Shown here: piece by piece, positions 34,763 to 47,199 of the stretch
How positions within the stretch are numbered: position 1 is the first letter of the stretch
Layout of the letters: every line of letters starts with the position of its first letter
DNA from: Galerina marginata
Taxonomy: Eukaryota; Basidiomycota; Agaricomycetes; Agaricales; Galerinaceae
Length of the DNA: 64,000 bases
Reading direction: 5' to 3'
Assembly: GCA_023014335.1 (NCBI GenBank)
Contig: JAECYW010000014.1
Coordinates: 1,550,001-1,614,000 of the forward strand
Position numbers and translations under genes: made by a program
The notes under the pieces: model-generated
The model's database searches: none
What the model saw: only the letters and a program-made list of their open reading frames with translations
What the model was told of the DNA's origin: nothing

Positions 34763-37503
34763 TTAGAGCAAGTCGTGTAGAACGCGATCATATTGGTGTG
34801 GCATGTGAGCACTACGTGAAAAGGTCAGTGCCATCAAGCTAGGAATAATAAATTTGAAAAGACTAACGTTAACATATCCCGCGCGAAAACAATCTGGGAA
34901 AACACTTTCTCGACGTCCAAGACCTCAAACAGACGAAGTTTATCTTCGTTGGTCTTGGCAGAGCCCGTGCTGTTGGGATTTGGATGCAGCTGGTGCGCAG
35001 GGTGCAGATCCCCATCTCGCATAGCCCACAAGACGCGCCCGGGCGGATACATGCTCGTGTTTTGCATATTCGCCTCGAGGGTCTTCCGCATGGCGATGAA
35101 CTATTTGAAGTATTATTTTTGGTGACCTCCAAAATTCAGCCCAAGTTGGAGAAACGTACCCAGTCCATATCATCTTGCGATCCAGTTCCGTCTTTCCATT
35201 TCCTCGCTCGCGCAGTAACAGCAGACCAACCGTCGTCGGACGTACCATTGCTTTCCGCCTCGCAGAGCCACATGGCAGCGTTCTTGAGGTCGCGGACCGA
35301 ACCTAACGAGAGACGGGCGACGACGTCATGAGAATACACCAGGGATACCACAAGCTTGTCCGACAACCGGGATAGGGCGGCGTCCGTAAGAGACCTAAGT
35401 AACGAGAACGAGATCGGTGAGTAACGTAGCGATCGAAGAAAGTGTTTTTTTCTTACGGAGGCGCAAATGCGTAAACCTGTACTTGGCGGCCGACAGGAAG
35501 TCCACTGGATCGGACTGTGAGGCATGTCTTCGGATCGGCCCACATCTGACGGGAAGAATATTAATGAACGTCGGAAGTTCCGAAAACAAAAGAACGAACC
35601 ATGCCCAGGATAGCAGCAACACCAGCACCTAAACTATGCCCGCACAGAACGAGATCTAACATACAAACGTGAGATACGCGTAACATCAAAATTTTTCACT
35701 AACCAAACTCGGGATTGTTATGCAACGCTTCCAAAACTGCGAGATGTACCGGATTGCCTACGTCTCCCATAACCTTGGCCATCTTCAGCATCCCACCATG
35801 GACGTGGTACTTTGGGACATTCCCATCGGCGGCAGTCTCTTTCTCCGAGACACTGGGGAAAGCAAATTGGCCCGGTACAGGGATTTCGTCAGTTTCTGAT
35901 GGTGGAGGAGTGGAAGCAGGTTGGAAGATGTCGGGTTCGCAGGTCAAGTCCACAGCTATTTCGTTGAGAGACATGGTTCCTGCAGGGGATAAGAGGCGAT
36001 AAGAGCCTGGCAATTTTTCAGAGAAGGACCTCCGTACCTCTGATGACCAGAACGACTTGTCCTCGACCGTGGTCTGTCAGGACCCAGAAACGGGGCATTA
36101 AATGTTCATTCCCAATGACCTACAAGAAACAAGATGAGGGTGTTGAATTGACCAGGAGTAAAGGCACTCACAGCTGTAGCCTTCATCTTTCCCTTGTTCG
36201 CTCTTCTCCGCGCAGCTTCTTTCTGCTTCGCTGGATCTGCATGCTCTTCTGCAGGCGAAGTCGAGCGTTCGAAGATTTCCTGATCGTGCTTTCCTAGTAA
36301 TACATCCCACCAAGAGTACTCATGTTTGGTATTTTCACCCATTGGCTTCTCGCCATCTCCGGCGGCCTCTGCTTCTGCGGCGTCAACAGCTTTCGTGAGT
36401 TGCGATTCCTCTGAGGCTTTTTCCTGGGCCATCGCAGTAGAAAAAGATGTCGGTGGTTGGATAGTCGATTTCTTGTCACTACCGCTACCGAATGCGGTCG
36501 GTGAGACTCCGAAAAACAGCAGACTGGCGCCGCCATAGCCTGCAAGGACCATCTTTGAGAGCCGCCGCATCGTCGCCTTTAGTTCTGCATTGCTTTGAGC
36601 AGGAGGTATAAGGTCAGCGGGAATGCCAGCTTGCCCGGTTCGGTAACGATGTAATGATATGTGAGATTTGGTTCTTGAAAGGTATATTGACGAAGCACGC
36701 GACCTGCCGCCAGGCTCTGGCTCTCCGATGTCGGCTGCAATGATCTGAGGCCCTTGATTTCCGGGAAAGATGACGTCTGAAGTAACGCGTATACGCGAAG
36801 ACCTGAACATAATTGTCAGAGAGGATACACGGAAAAAAAGGTTGCTTTGACGACGCACTTGTGTTTCAATGTCCGTTGCGATTTCGGCGCCTCTTTCACG
36901 TCTATCTCTTTCAGGTGCTTGAACCAGCGCTTCTCTTGCCATTCTTGAGTAACACCCTGCAATGAAATCCACCCCACTATCGCGCGGGCAACTTGTGTGA
37001 TCCCGTACTGCGTTTCCGGAAGATTACCACCTGACCCTTCAGTGCCCCATTCACGTCGTACGAGGCCGATGAAAGACGCCAACGAGAACGAAGCATCACT
37101 ACTCCCAGGAAATATAGCTGAGAGAACGTTGATAGAGCTGTGGGCGGCTAGAAGCGAGGTGGAAGTCATGTATTCGCTGAGATGAATGGGTGCAAGGGTG
37201 ATCTGTTCAGCAACTGTGAATACTGTGGAGACGGCATAGCCAAAGGCTGGTCGAGTGACAGGAATTCCTCCGAATAGCGCAACATCAAGGACAGTGGTAG
37301 TGACGCCCACCGCTGCGGCAGCGATTCCTCTGGCGATAGAGAACTAGAAAAAGGAGATCAGGCTTCGTTTCCTTTCCTGTGCAGTGTTGATGCTTGCTTA
37401 CCCCTATCCGGGTGCCAGTCTTGGCGGCTGAGAAACCAAAGGAAGTGGCAGTATGGGCGAGATCAATGCCCTGTCTGCCGTACCTATCCCAGTTTCTGGC
37501 CAT
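34763..37503 (-). CDS. Class-3 lipase, sn1-diacylglycerol-lipase type
   Basis: About ten exons. The start chosen is ATG 37503 (MARNWDRYGRQGIDLAHTA); the upstream frame is open but holds no ATG. The N-terminal third has hydrophobic stretches (VTTTVLDVALFGGIPV, FGYAVSTVFTVAEQITLAPI) suggesting membrane association, then a charged disordered insert. The alpha/beta-hydrolase core follows: FWVLTDHGRGQVVLVIRGT, the nucleophile elbow GHSLGAG (Ser), YSHDVVARLS with the probable catalytic Asp, and a C-terminal AHMPHQYDRVLHDLL with the probable His, ending at the TAA at 34763-34765. This layout fits fungal lipases related to diacylglycerol lipase, which cut the sn-1 acyl chain at internal membranes. 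The exact substrate is inferred. A GGGGTTAGGGTT string lies 83 bp before the start. Confidence 0.82.
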
Positions 37504-37923
37504 GCAATCCCACCAACAGGTGAAGAACGAGGAAAGAGAAAGGCCAGAGCCCGCGCAGTCATTTCCCCGTGAAATTATTACTCTTGGGGTTAGGGTTACA
37601 ATTAATTTTCTGGGGCAGAAATCAAATGCGCCACACTCGCCTAGAACGTCCAAAAGCGCCCATACTGTCTCGTCCGAAATGGAAATGCTCAGGAGGATGC
37701 TAGACAACTCACTTCGTCTTCAGGACTTTTCCAAATCGACCCCTTTACAAGGAAAGTATTTAACTGACCGTCGTACAGACACAAATGTTTCAAAACGTCT
37801 TAACCAATCCACCTCTCTCTGTGCTGAACGTTGATCGCTCGCAACATAACAATCTTTCGAACCTCAGTCTTTTACCAATATTCATCCTCCCGACACAACT
37901 CGATCACTTCTTCTGAGTTGATA
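37504..37923. promoter_or_regulatory. Divergent promoter, lipase / one-pass membrane protein
   Basis: A 420-bp spacer between divergent starts, holding the telobox-like 12-mer at 37586-37597 in the orientation AACCCTAACCCC relative to the lipase gene. Confidence 0.4.
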
Positions 37924-38820
37924 ATGTTCATCCGACGAGACGACCCAGTAGCCCCGGAGCTACCCCCTGCTACCGTGCCAGCACCCATAGAAATCGACAA
38001 CACACCTCTGTCGGACACTGCTATGATCGCTATCAAACTCTACGCGTTCGGTGGCCTGGCCTTAATGATTGGCATAGTCCTCGGTGGTATCGGGTACTGG
38101 ATCTGGACTGTCGTCATCAAACGAGAGTTCGCGGACTCGCCTGCATGGCTCGAGTTGCATCCCGAGGTAAGTCGCTCGTCTTGCTCCTATATGTCCGGTG
38201 TCTCAATTCTTTCGCAGCGGATGAGGGAACGGGAAAAAGCTAGGGTCGCCAGGCTCAAGGCCCGCAAAGAAGAGAGGATGCTTGAAAGGAAACGAAGGGA
38301 CGAAGAAAAGTTCACCCCTCCTCCCGTGCGCTATGAACGGAAGGAAGGCGGCAGGGATCGTTCGTGCTCTGCGCCTGTCAAACCCGCCATGCGATACTCT
38401 GCTACTCCACCCACGAGGACCCAAGACAGAAAATCAAGCCTCTCTTCCAGCCCCTCCAAGTCCAAACGCGTAAGCTGGGCCTCTTCCACCTCGACGCTAG
38501 ACGTCGCAGGAAGCTCTTCCGAGAAGCCAGTGGACAAGAAGGTGTCTCCGCGTTCCTCCTTCGGATCTCCTTTTCACCCTATTCCTTCCTACACCCCTAT
38601 ACCAAAGGCACGTACATCGACACCTCGTTCATCGATGTCGGTGGAGCCCCGCTCGCGTCGCGGACCAGAGATGATTGCTGCGACAACCCCGGACATGGCT
38701 GTCAGTTGGGCGAAGCCCGACGAACCTTTCGTCAGCAGATGTGACTGTGGTGGCGTTGACCCGCTTTATGTGTACGTGCCGTACACGGATTACTGCCAGA
38801 TGCATCCGTACAGGGACTAA
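37924..38820 (+). CDS. One-pass membrane protein with basic disordered tail, unknown function
   Basis: Two exons, 37924-38166 and 38218-38820, give 281 aa. The 51-nt intron is divisible by three and contains no stop, so retention would add 17 residues. A Pro-rich lumenal N-terminus (about 38 residues) is followed by one membrane helix (LYAFGGLALMIGIVLGGIGYWIW). A strongly basic cytoplasmic stretch (RMREREKARVARLKARKEERM) and a long Ser/Pro/Arg-rich disordered region come next. The last 35 residues are different in character: a Cys-rich aromatic motif, CDCGGVDPLYVYVPYTDYC, that looks conserved and functional. I do not recognise the family. Confidence 0.75.
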   Translation: MFIRRDDPVAPELPPATVPAPIEIDNTPLSDTAMIAIKLYAFGGLALMIGIVLGGIGYWIWTVVIKREFADSPAWLELHPEVSRSSCSYMSGVSILSQRMREREKARVARLKARKEERMLERKRRDEEKFTPPPVRYERKEGGRDRSCSAPVKPAMRYSATPPTRTQDRKSSLSSSPSKSKRVSWASSTSTLDVAGSSSEKPVDKKVSPRSSFGSPFHPIPSYTPIPKARTSTPRSSMSVEPRSRRGPEMIAATTPDMAVSWAKPDEPFVSRCDCGGVDPLYVYVPYTDYCQMHPYRD

Positions 38821-39114
38821 GTCCACAGATACGGTGAGATACCATAGTATACCGCCACTGCGATGGACTCGAGTATTTCTGTTCCTTGGAGACGACATAG
38901 TACCCACTTGTACTCCTTCCATTACCATGCGGTTTTTGTAGACTGAGTACATAGATGAATTTACTTGGTGCTTCTTGCCGAATCGCTGGTGTGTTTCAAT
39001 GTCGACTCGGAGTAGCAGGCCGAGTAGAAATTTCGTCGAGGTAAGGCTTTGGGTTTTAGCTTGTAAGCGCGCGCACGAGGGATCTGCGTTACGCGGCGCA
39101 GTTACATACGCATT
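38821..39114. other. Intergenic, no gene seen
   Basis: 3' spacer shared by two convergent genes; nothing further recognised. Confidence 0.5.
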
Positions 39115-39643
39115 CTAAGTCACTGCATGCCGATCCCACTGAACTCGGATGTCATCATGCAAGATGGTAGAGAGAGTCGTAGCTCAGGCTCAGGGATGGA
39201 TATGCGTGAAGGTCTCATGCACAACGGTGGACTTACCTCGTTATCACCACAATCGATCACAGACAGAAGTCCGATGATATTCAGGAGGAATCCCAGGATA
39301 CTTGAGATTCTTGGAAGTTGGAATAAGAAACTGTCATTTTGCCCGACGTCCAACGTGGAAGTAGAGATTTGAGAAGTGCCCACAAGCGTCTTGCTGAGAC
39401 CTTCGACTTCGACTGCCCCATAAGAAATTAGCGCCGCGATGACTTTTCATGAAATCTGACGGTTACCGCCACATTGGACAATTTTAACTCTTGACAGTAC
39501 TGCAATCGAGATGTTATCATGGTTCCCTTCTCTGAGACGCAGTAAAGCTGGGGCGTACCATGCGGTGACCAGACTTTAAATAGGCATTGGCGTCGAGTAG
39601 ACGAACGAGAACAATCGTTAGTCGACACAGCGCATATGGCCAT
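39115..39643 (-). CDS. Small hypothetical protein, four exons
   Basis: Exons 39643-39559, 39499-39467, 39412-39237 and 39138-39115 join in phase to give 105 aa. The donors are GTACGC, GTAACC and GTAAGT, and a GCTAAT branch site precedes the exon-3 acceptor. Exon 3 has clear coding character (VEVEGLSKTLVGTS, DSFLFQLPRIS) and one hydrophobic stretch (SILGFLLNIIGLLSVI) that could span a membrane. The protein ends DNEWDRHAVT. Exon 1 is the weakest part: other frames are possible, so the true start may lie upstream. No family is recognised. Confidence 0.42.
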
Positions 39644-40104
39644 GTTGAAAAATCGCGCGTTGTGTTTGGGATGCTACCCTCGCCTACCAATACTCGTTGA
39701 AGATCAGGGTCTCGAAGATCTCATGAAGCGTCGAGGTAGAGAAGTGTTTTCCCTAGACGGCATGTTCCAGGAAAGATAGCGATTTTCATTTGCTTGTCGA
39801 GAAATGTAGCTGGACACCTGTGTGAAAGGGTTTTTGTGGAATTACAATAAACACCCTACGCCTGACCCACATGGTATGTGCGATGGGTGAACTGTTTGTC
39901 GGTGCTAATAGCTGAGCACAGTGACTCAGTGAGAATCCGTCAGTTGATGAGTTAATTCCTCTGAATTTGAAAGTCAATGTCCGTCCAAACAAGTGGAATA
40001 AGAAGGGTAGTATTGCATTGCACTGTAACTGGAAGCAAGAAAAGAGACAAGAAGGCAGAAAAATACGGAAAGAAAGGCATCATCATGGTCATGTAAACCA
40101 TAGC
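39644..40104. other. Intergenic, no gene seen
   Basis: Upstream of the small hypothetical gene and 3' of the permease gene. No coding-like frame. Confidence 0.45.
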
Positions 40105-42537
40105 CTATAAACTGGAGTCCAGCCGTTCATGCTCTGGTACATCGGCCGCGTGAAGCGCCTGTAGAACCTGCTCGCGGCGCAACCATTTGTCTGCCGGGGT
40201 AAAATACCACGAAAGGATTCCGAACAGCGTGATGCTGCCAAAAATGACAGAGGCCTGTCATGAAATTAACGAAAAAGATAAGCGCGAGATGGCAAAGGAT
40301 GACTCACAAAGTTGAAGGTATCCGCTGTAACCGGGAAGAAAAAAGGAGACAACATGACCTGTATTACGAATAAGCAACGTCGCTGATGATTAACGATAAT
40401 CATGACATACCGCCACAATCAACGCATTGAACAACACAGCGACGAAATAGAATGATTTTGCAAATCGGCCGAGGTAAAAGTAAGATGACTTGAAATTATT
40501 CGGCGTCATTGTAAAGCGAAGGAGAGCAATCAAGCCGTAGGCAGCGATGGTAGGAACGCCACCAGCCGAGACGAGCGAGGTAAAAGCGACTTGGCTAGGC
40601 AAAATCGTGCAGAGAATGATGGCACCGAAAACGTATATAACAGTGACCGCACGCTTGGGTTGACCCTGTGAATCAACCTGGCCTATCCAGTGCGACATCG
40701 GTAGTACACCATCTCGAGCAACAGCAAATACCAGTCGAGATGCGGCAACAATGGCGATACTGGTATTCTGAAAGGCAAAAAAATGTCATTAAAGTTATTA
40801 TTACTCCAATGAGCATGTAAAGCCACATACCAGGATAAGACCAATGACCGCAATCATGGTCATAAAGATACTTGCCTTTTTGCCCAAAGCGAGTGCGTAA
40901 AGCTGAACAAAAGGTTGAGGAGCGTCGAGTGCGAAAAGAGTCCCAAGATCTGGGGTGCAAAAAAGGAAGAGAATGGCCGTTATAAAGCCCAGGACGCCTG
41001 TTGCAATGGCACTGGATAAGATGCCTTTGCCCGCGACTATCCTGGAAAAAAGGGTACATAAATTGGGAGACTGGACAAAGTGGTCTCGAAAGTTCGAACC
41101 TCGCATTTTTTGTCTCCTCTGCGATATGACCCGAAGCATCGAAGCCAGTCATAGTTCCTGCAGTAAACAGGCTGATAGCAACGAAGGTCAGAATGGCTGT
41201 GCGGTGGCCAAGTACATCGCAAAAGTGCTTACAATGAGAGGATCCAATTCCATCCTGCAGGAGCACCAGTTCCATTATCTGCGCATAAATGAGCATTTCG
41301 AAACAATCCCAGAGTAAAAGCAGACGGACAAGTCATTGTGAATACATCTTTTGCAGAGCGAAAGCCGTATGTCTTGGAAACTCCAATTGGAAGCCAGATG
41401 AGGCACAGGAAAAAGTCGAGCATCATAATGAAGAGTGAAAACCGGAAAACGCCTGAATATAGTCGGGGAGGAAGATAGTTGATAGCAACAGATACAATAA
41501 GAAGTCCCTCGGAAATGGCCCAGATAAGTGCCCGGAACTTGATATTGTCGTTGGACGCTCCTCCAGGGAAGTCAATCTCCCAGACATTGAGTTGTGAAAC
41601 GATGTAATTTGCGGTGGTCTAAAAACGGTTTAGAAACGAAAGGAATGGAAAAGCAGCTTTAGATTAACCTGGCAATTTCCTGCGGCGAATGTCATCCAAG
41701 CGGTACAGGACCACCAAGCCACTATAAAGCCAAAGAATCTGGCATACTTCGGACCTGCGCTTTCCGCTGCCCAAATGTAGATTGAACCACTCAAAGGGAG
41801 AGCAGAACAAATCTCGGCCAGGACAGCCGCAGAAATCATCATGAAAACGATCGTGATTAAATAAGATGACCTAGAACGGGGTTAACGAGTTGGAGATGAA
41901 AAAGGTAAGATACAGACCAAATGGCAGCAGGTCCGCCAGCTAAGAGCCCTAGAAATAGGGCAGACCTGAAAAGGTGGTTTAAGAGGACGTTCATGTAAGA
42001 TGTATAAGATGGGGTACAGACCTAACGCCTCCAATAAAATTTAAGGCGCAGAAGCTTGCAGCAAAACTTTCGACTAAATGCCATGTTCGATGCAGTTGCT
42101 GTTATACGGAAAAGATAAAAGGTTTTTCCACAACAAAACGCTGAATACATACTTTCTTGTATCCAAGGCTTTGCTGATAAACATAAACGGTCAGTAACGC
42201 GAGCAATAACCCCCAGGAGGGGATAAGAAAGTGAACGATGACACTGGGAGGCTTCCCTACGCAGGTATGAGCGCTGTTCAGGTTCAGGCGGTATGATCTC
42301 AATCCTCCTGAGATCTCGCTCGCACTGCATAAGTACATGCGAGCAAAGAAATCATTCGGATACCCGCAGCCATGCCAGTTGTCACTAGTTGGACATTACC
42401 GATGAAACAGCCCCAAAGTTCGTAGGTCATCTCCCGGTCATGCCAGTAATCACCAGCTGTATTTCGTCTTCGTCTTGCGCAGGGAGTATGGTGGTTTCTG
42501 CTCCGTCGTCTTTGACAGATTTACCGTCGGCGGACAT
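40105..42537 (-). CDS. Amino-acid/choline-type permease (APC superfamily)
   Basis: About a dozen exons; start ATG 42537 (MSADGKSVKDD), stop TAG at 40105-40107. An acidic cytoplasmic N-terminus precedes roughly twelve membrane helices. Family signatures are ALPLSGSIYIWAAESAGPKYARFFGF (helix 2-3 region), TMTGFDASGHIAEETKNAR (the conserved helix 6-loop motif of the fungal GABA/choline/polyamine permeases), and AIVAASRLVFAVARDGVLP (helix 8). These place it in the eukaryotic amino-acid/choline transporter family of the plasma membrane. The substrate could be GABA, choline, a polyamine or an amino acid. An in-frame hydrophobic extension from 42618 exists but is probably untranslated. The gene is tandem with eIF5B, about 195 bp downstream of it. 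Confidence 0.85.
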
Positions 42538-42731
42538 ATTTAGATAGGTGCAAAGTATAGATAGTAACGGGAGGAAGAGAAAAGATAGCGACCAAACAAG
42601 AAACAAATAAATTTTCATATCAATAAAATCGATTTATTTGTCAGCAATGAGCATCGTTTACGGTTTTAAGCACGATTTGACAAAGTTGAAACACATTATC
42701 GCATGCATGTATTCGCGAAGCCGAAAGGGTC

Positions 42732-45700
42732 TCAAGGAATCCCAAAGCGCTTTGTGCATCGGAGTAAGGAGGTGCTACGGCGGAAAAAAAGACTAGACAT
42801 ACCAGTTTCAGCGCACGAATGAGGAGCCACTCCTCGTTGGAGACATCAGCCTTGAAGGAAGTCTTTTGGATCGTTTAGTAGGTTTTTGCGAAGATAAATT
42901 AACAGCCAACATACCTTTAGGACATCAATACTCTGTCGAGTAATGTGGCTGAGGAGTTCGTCTTTCTCATCGAAGTGCCGCCCAAACATCTTGGCAGACT
43001 GATAAACAGCGTGTTCGATTTTGACAGCAACACCTCCTCCAGCTTGGGATTTTTTTACAATCTGGTAGGATGTATCATGAGCTTAGAAAATAAGTATTTT
43101 AGTAGGACATTGCTTACGTCGAATGTTTTATGGTTGATTTCAAGCGATGTGCTGAGGTTTCGGTGAGCGTGGACTACACCTTATAAGATCAGCAGCCTTA
43201 CATTTTCCCTAAGTCAATAGTCTCCTTCTTCCCGGTTACAGGATCAATTTTGACCACAGCCAAAGGCGTGCCCACCCGCAATGTACCGTCTAGAATGTCC
43301 ACGCCTAGGATAATCGGGTCTCTCTTACAGAACGCTGCAATGACTTTGAGACGACAGGGCCACACAGCCTGTGGTGCGGCATCTTTCCTCTTGGCTTCTG
43401 TTATCTCCGCATTATATGCCTTGAACGAGTCGAACAAATGATAAATGATATCCGCTGATTCGTGAGACTTATAAACAGACATTTTCTGTGAGAACCAATT
43501 ATGACATACCACGGAAGAGACGAATCCCCATTTCATCAGCAAGTCGCTCTGCTTCTTTGTCAACTGGAACGTCGAAACAGAGAATACATGCAAGCTCCTT
43601 GGCTTTCTCCAACATGGTCGCTGAACGCATAACGTCCCGTTTGAAGACTGGGCCAATGTTGATGCCAGACACTGGGATCTTGCTGCTCTTCAAAAAGTCC
43701 AACAAAGCCTCCAGAGACCCGAGAGTCGATGCCTGAACACAAACACCCCGACCAGACTTGTCGATGTTCTCGAAGAGCGTTGTTAGGTCAGACATGACTT
43801 CTTCCTTGAGTTCATCTTCGTCATCGTCAGGACCAACAACCAGCAGACGAGAACCTGCGATAGCCTTTTCCAAATCTGGCGCGGTGATCTTGACACCCAG
43901 GGCTGCTTTAACCTCTTTATGGTGAACATAGGCAGACTGGTGAAACATGTCAAAGAGGAGTATTACAGCAGAAAGTTCGACCAACCTTGATACGGAGTTC
44001 TCGCAGTGGTTGTGGGGTCAGTAATGCCCTGATTTGCGTTACGATAGGACCATTAAGTCCGCAAACTACAATTCGATCTCCTTCGTGAAGGATGCCGTTT
44101 GAGAGCACCACATCAATGGTTGTGCCTAATCCTTCGACCACTTTGACCTCAAGGACAGTGCACTCAAGTTCCGAGAGATACATTAGGCGGTCACTCATGC
44201 GTTGCTGGGTCAGATTGACGAGAAGCATTATCATGTCCGGTATTCCTTCTCCGGTTATAGCGGAGGTTGGTACCAGCGAGACGTTGCGAGCGAAGTTCTT
44301 GTTATCGTAATAGAGGCAGGCATTCAGACCTTCCTCTGCGAATGCGAGAATTGTCTTGGCCACTCGATCTTCGAACTCGCGTTGGACTGAACGATTTTGC
44401 TTGGCCATAGACTCCTGGAAAGCACCGTCAGGAGTGGGATCCCAGCCATAGATACGATCGATCTACAAAATAATTGATTTCAAGGCAACAGAATAGGTAT
44501 CACATGAACACACCTTATTCAGGGCCACAATAAACGGTGTTTTGCGATCCCTTAGCAGCCGTAGGGATTCCAGCGTCTGGGCTTCCAAGCCATGCATAAT
44601 ATCAACAACCAAGATAGCAATGTTACACAAAGAACTGCCTCGGGATCGCAAATTCGTGAACGATTCGTGACCAGGGGTATCAATGACCAAAAGACCAGGA
44701 ATTTTGTATTCTTGTGTGCCATCCTAAGCCACATGCGGCATTCAGCATGCATAAAAGCAACCTTGGAATAAAAGTTTTACATACCTTATTCAGAACAGCT
44801 GTCTTTGTTTTGATAGCATCGGCGGGGAAATATGTGGCACCAATTTGTTGGGTGATACCCCCAGCTTCACCCTCCTGGACATTTGTTTGACGAATCTTTA
44901 TGTAACGCGTTTAGAGGATAGCAAGGCCAATAAGATATTGAATAAACAAACCTTGTCCAGCAACTTTGTCTTACCAGTATCGACATGTCCCAGGATACAG
45001 CAGATGGGGCTGCGCAGATCATCTTTACTGCGTGCTGCCAACGCCTCCTCATGTGCTTTCGCGCGGCGTACGGCGGCTTCAGCTTTCCGTTGCGCAGCCT
45101 GTTTCTGAACAGCAGTCAATTCCTCTTCCGACGAGGAATCGTCAGAGCTTTCATCTAACGAATCAGCACTATCGTCAGACCCCTCTTCCTCAGACGATGA
45201 CTCTTCCTTGGTTTGTTTCGCGGGTACAGATTTTGATGGGGCAGTCGAAGGTTGGGGTTTTCCGGCTGCTGGTTTTTCGACTTTGCCATTCGAGGGAGCT
45301 TTCGATGTAGCCGTCTTGGCCGTCGCGGTCCCGTCGGGTTTGGCAGCCGCTTTTGGAGCTGGATTTTGTGCTGCCAAAATTAATGAGGTATTCGAACAAA
45401 ATGCGAATTTACATACCTTCTTTCTCGTCTTCGTCGTTGCTCGATGCGTCCCATGAGTCTTTGACACCTTCTGCAGTCGTGGGTTTAGCTGCTTCCTCAT
45501 CAGAGCTGGCTTCCCAATCTGACTTCGCGTCTCCGTTTGTCGGCTCGGGGGTTATTTCTGCAGCAGGAAGTTGGGTAGGTGCTTTGGAAACCTCCACGGG
45601 TTCTGGCGATCGTGGGCGTGATTCTGGTGCAGGTGATTCCTCCTTCGCGCCTGGACCTTTTTTCTTGCGGCTTCCATAAACGACCTTCTTTACTGCCGGC

Positions 45701-47199
45701 GGACCACTACCCGAAGCTTGCTGCAAACCCTCAATTTGCACCCCAGAAGCCAAAAGTGCTTGCTTTCGAATTTCGGCCATCTGTCTCTCCTCTTTTTGTT
45801 TCTTTGTGAGTAGCCGGCCCTCCTTCTTCGCGAGTTCGCGCTTGGCCTGGATACAACGATGATTAGTATCACAAACGTTAACGGAGAAAAGCGAACGAAG
45901 TTACCTTCTCCTTCTCTTTTCTCCGCTGTTTTTCTTCTTCACGCCTTCGATCCTCCTCCTCAGCGAGCCGCTCCTCTTCCTCAATTCGTTTCCTCTCCTC
46001 TTCCTCCCGCTGTCTAGCCTCTTCCTCCAAGCGTTTCTTTTCGTCCATAAGAGCTTTCAAAGCACTAAGGCCCCCTTTCTTCTTCGAAGGGGCAGCCGAC
46101 GGGCCAGGAGTCGGTGCAGATTCTTCCTCTTTCTTGGCTCCTTTCTTCTTCTTCTTCTTCTTGGAATCAGTTTTGGCCCCCGGGGCGTCCTCTCCTTCCT
46201 CATCATTTTCTTCTTGACCGGCAGCTGGAGGGGGTGGGGCCACAGGTTCTGGAGCAATCGATGGTGGGGCAGCATCACCGCCTTCAGCTACCTTCTTCGC
46301 TGCTGCTTGGGCTTTTTTCTTGGCCTATGAAATGCAATAGAATGAGTTCCGTTAATATCTAAGAAAAGTGAAATAAATTAAAAACCTTCTCTCGTTCTTT
46401 CTTTAGCTTCTCTTTTTCTTTTTTGGAAAGGACTTTCGTTCCTGGTTCTTCTGGTTCTTCATCGTCACCGTGATCCTTGGTAGCGGATGCTGGCTCAGGC
46501 TCTGGCTCTGGTGCAGGAGCAACCGTTGGTGTAGGAGCAATTTCGACATTTTCTGGTGATAAACCATGAGAAAGAGCTTCAGTGAAATGAGAGGTGAGAG
46601 TTCGGCGTACCTTTGTCCTCCTCGTCCTCGTCCTCTTCGTCGACTTTCTTGCCTTTCTTGCCTTTTCCTTTCTTATCTTTCTTTTTCTTCTCTTTGACCG
46701 GTCCCCATTCTTCATCTGCAAGATCCTCCGCCGTAACCTCTATTGGTTTCTTGGAGACCTCGACTGGAGTATCATTTTGATCCAGCGACTCGGCCTGATC
46801 CTTCGCGCCGCCTTTAGTCTTTTTCTTCTCTTTCTTTTTCCCTGTATTTGAGATCAGAGACTATGACATTGAACGGTGAGGAACAAAACCGGGGTAGACG
46901 CATGGCAATCTTACCATCAACCCTCCACCACCGCCCTCGTCATCGTTGTCTGGGATGTCGTCCATAAACCCCGCAGCAGCGAATGCAGAGAAACCGGCTG
47001 CTTTCGGTTTGGTGGCAAATGTATCTTCATCCCCCACATCCTCAGAAAGTAGTTTACTGGGCTCAACAACTTCGCCTGCTTTATCCCTAGAAATCCAAAG
47101 TGATTAGCAATTCGCTTGAAGGTTTGGATTAGTCGATAAAACATACCAAAAGTCATCATCGCCCTTCTTGCCTTTCTTGCCCTTTACTTTTGGAGCCAT
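42732..47199 (-). CDS. Eukaryotic translation initiation factor 5B (IF2 family GTPase)
   Basis: A multi-exon gene from ATG 47199 ([18 protein letters not shown]) to the TGA at 42732-42734. The N-terminal third is the usual Lys/Glu-rich disordered region of eIF5B. The GTPase domain shows G1 [13 protein letters not shown]3 [10 protein letters not shown] and G4 [11 protein letters not shown]. Domains II-IV follow, with [51 protein letters not shown] and [22 protein letters not shown]. The final short exon appears to give RFGIP. The protein joins the 60S subunit to the 48S complex and hydrolyses GTP to finish initiation. The length and motif set are complete, so this is a secure call. The exact last splice (acceptor near 42750) is inferred. 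Confidence 0.92.

Noticed and set aside
42538..42618. Hydrophobic N-terminal extension of the permease
   Set aside because: In frame, but it lies in the short spacer after eIF5B, and the APC family normally starts with a hydrophilic cytoplasmic segment such as MSADGKS.
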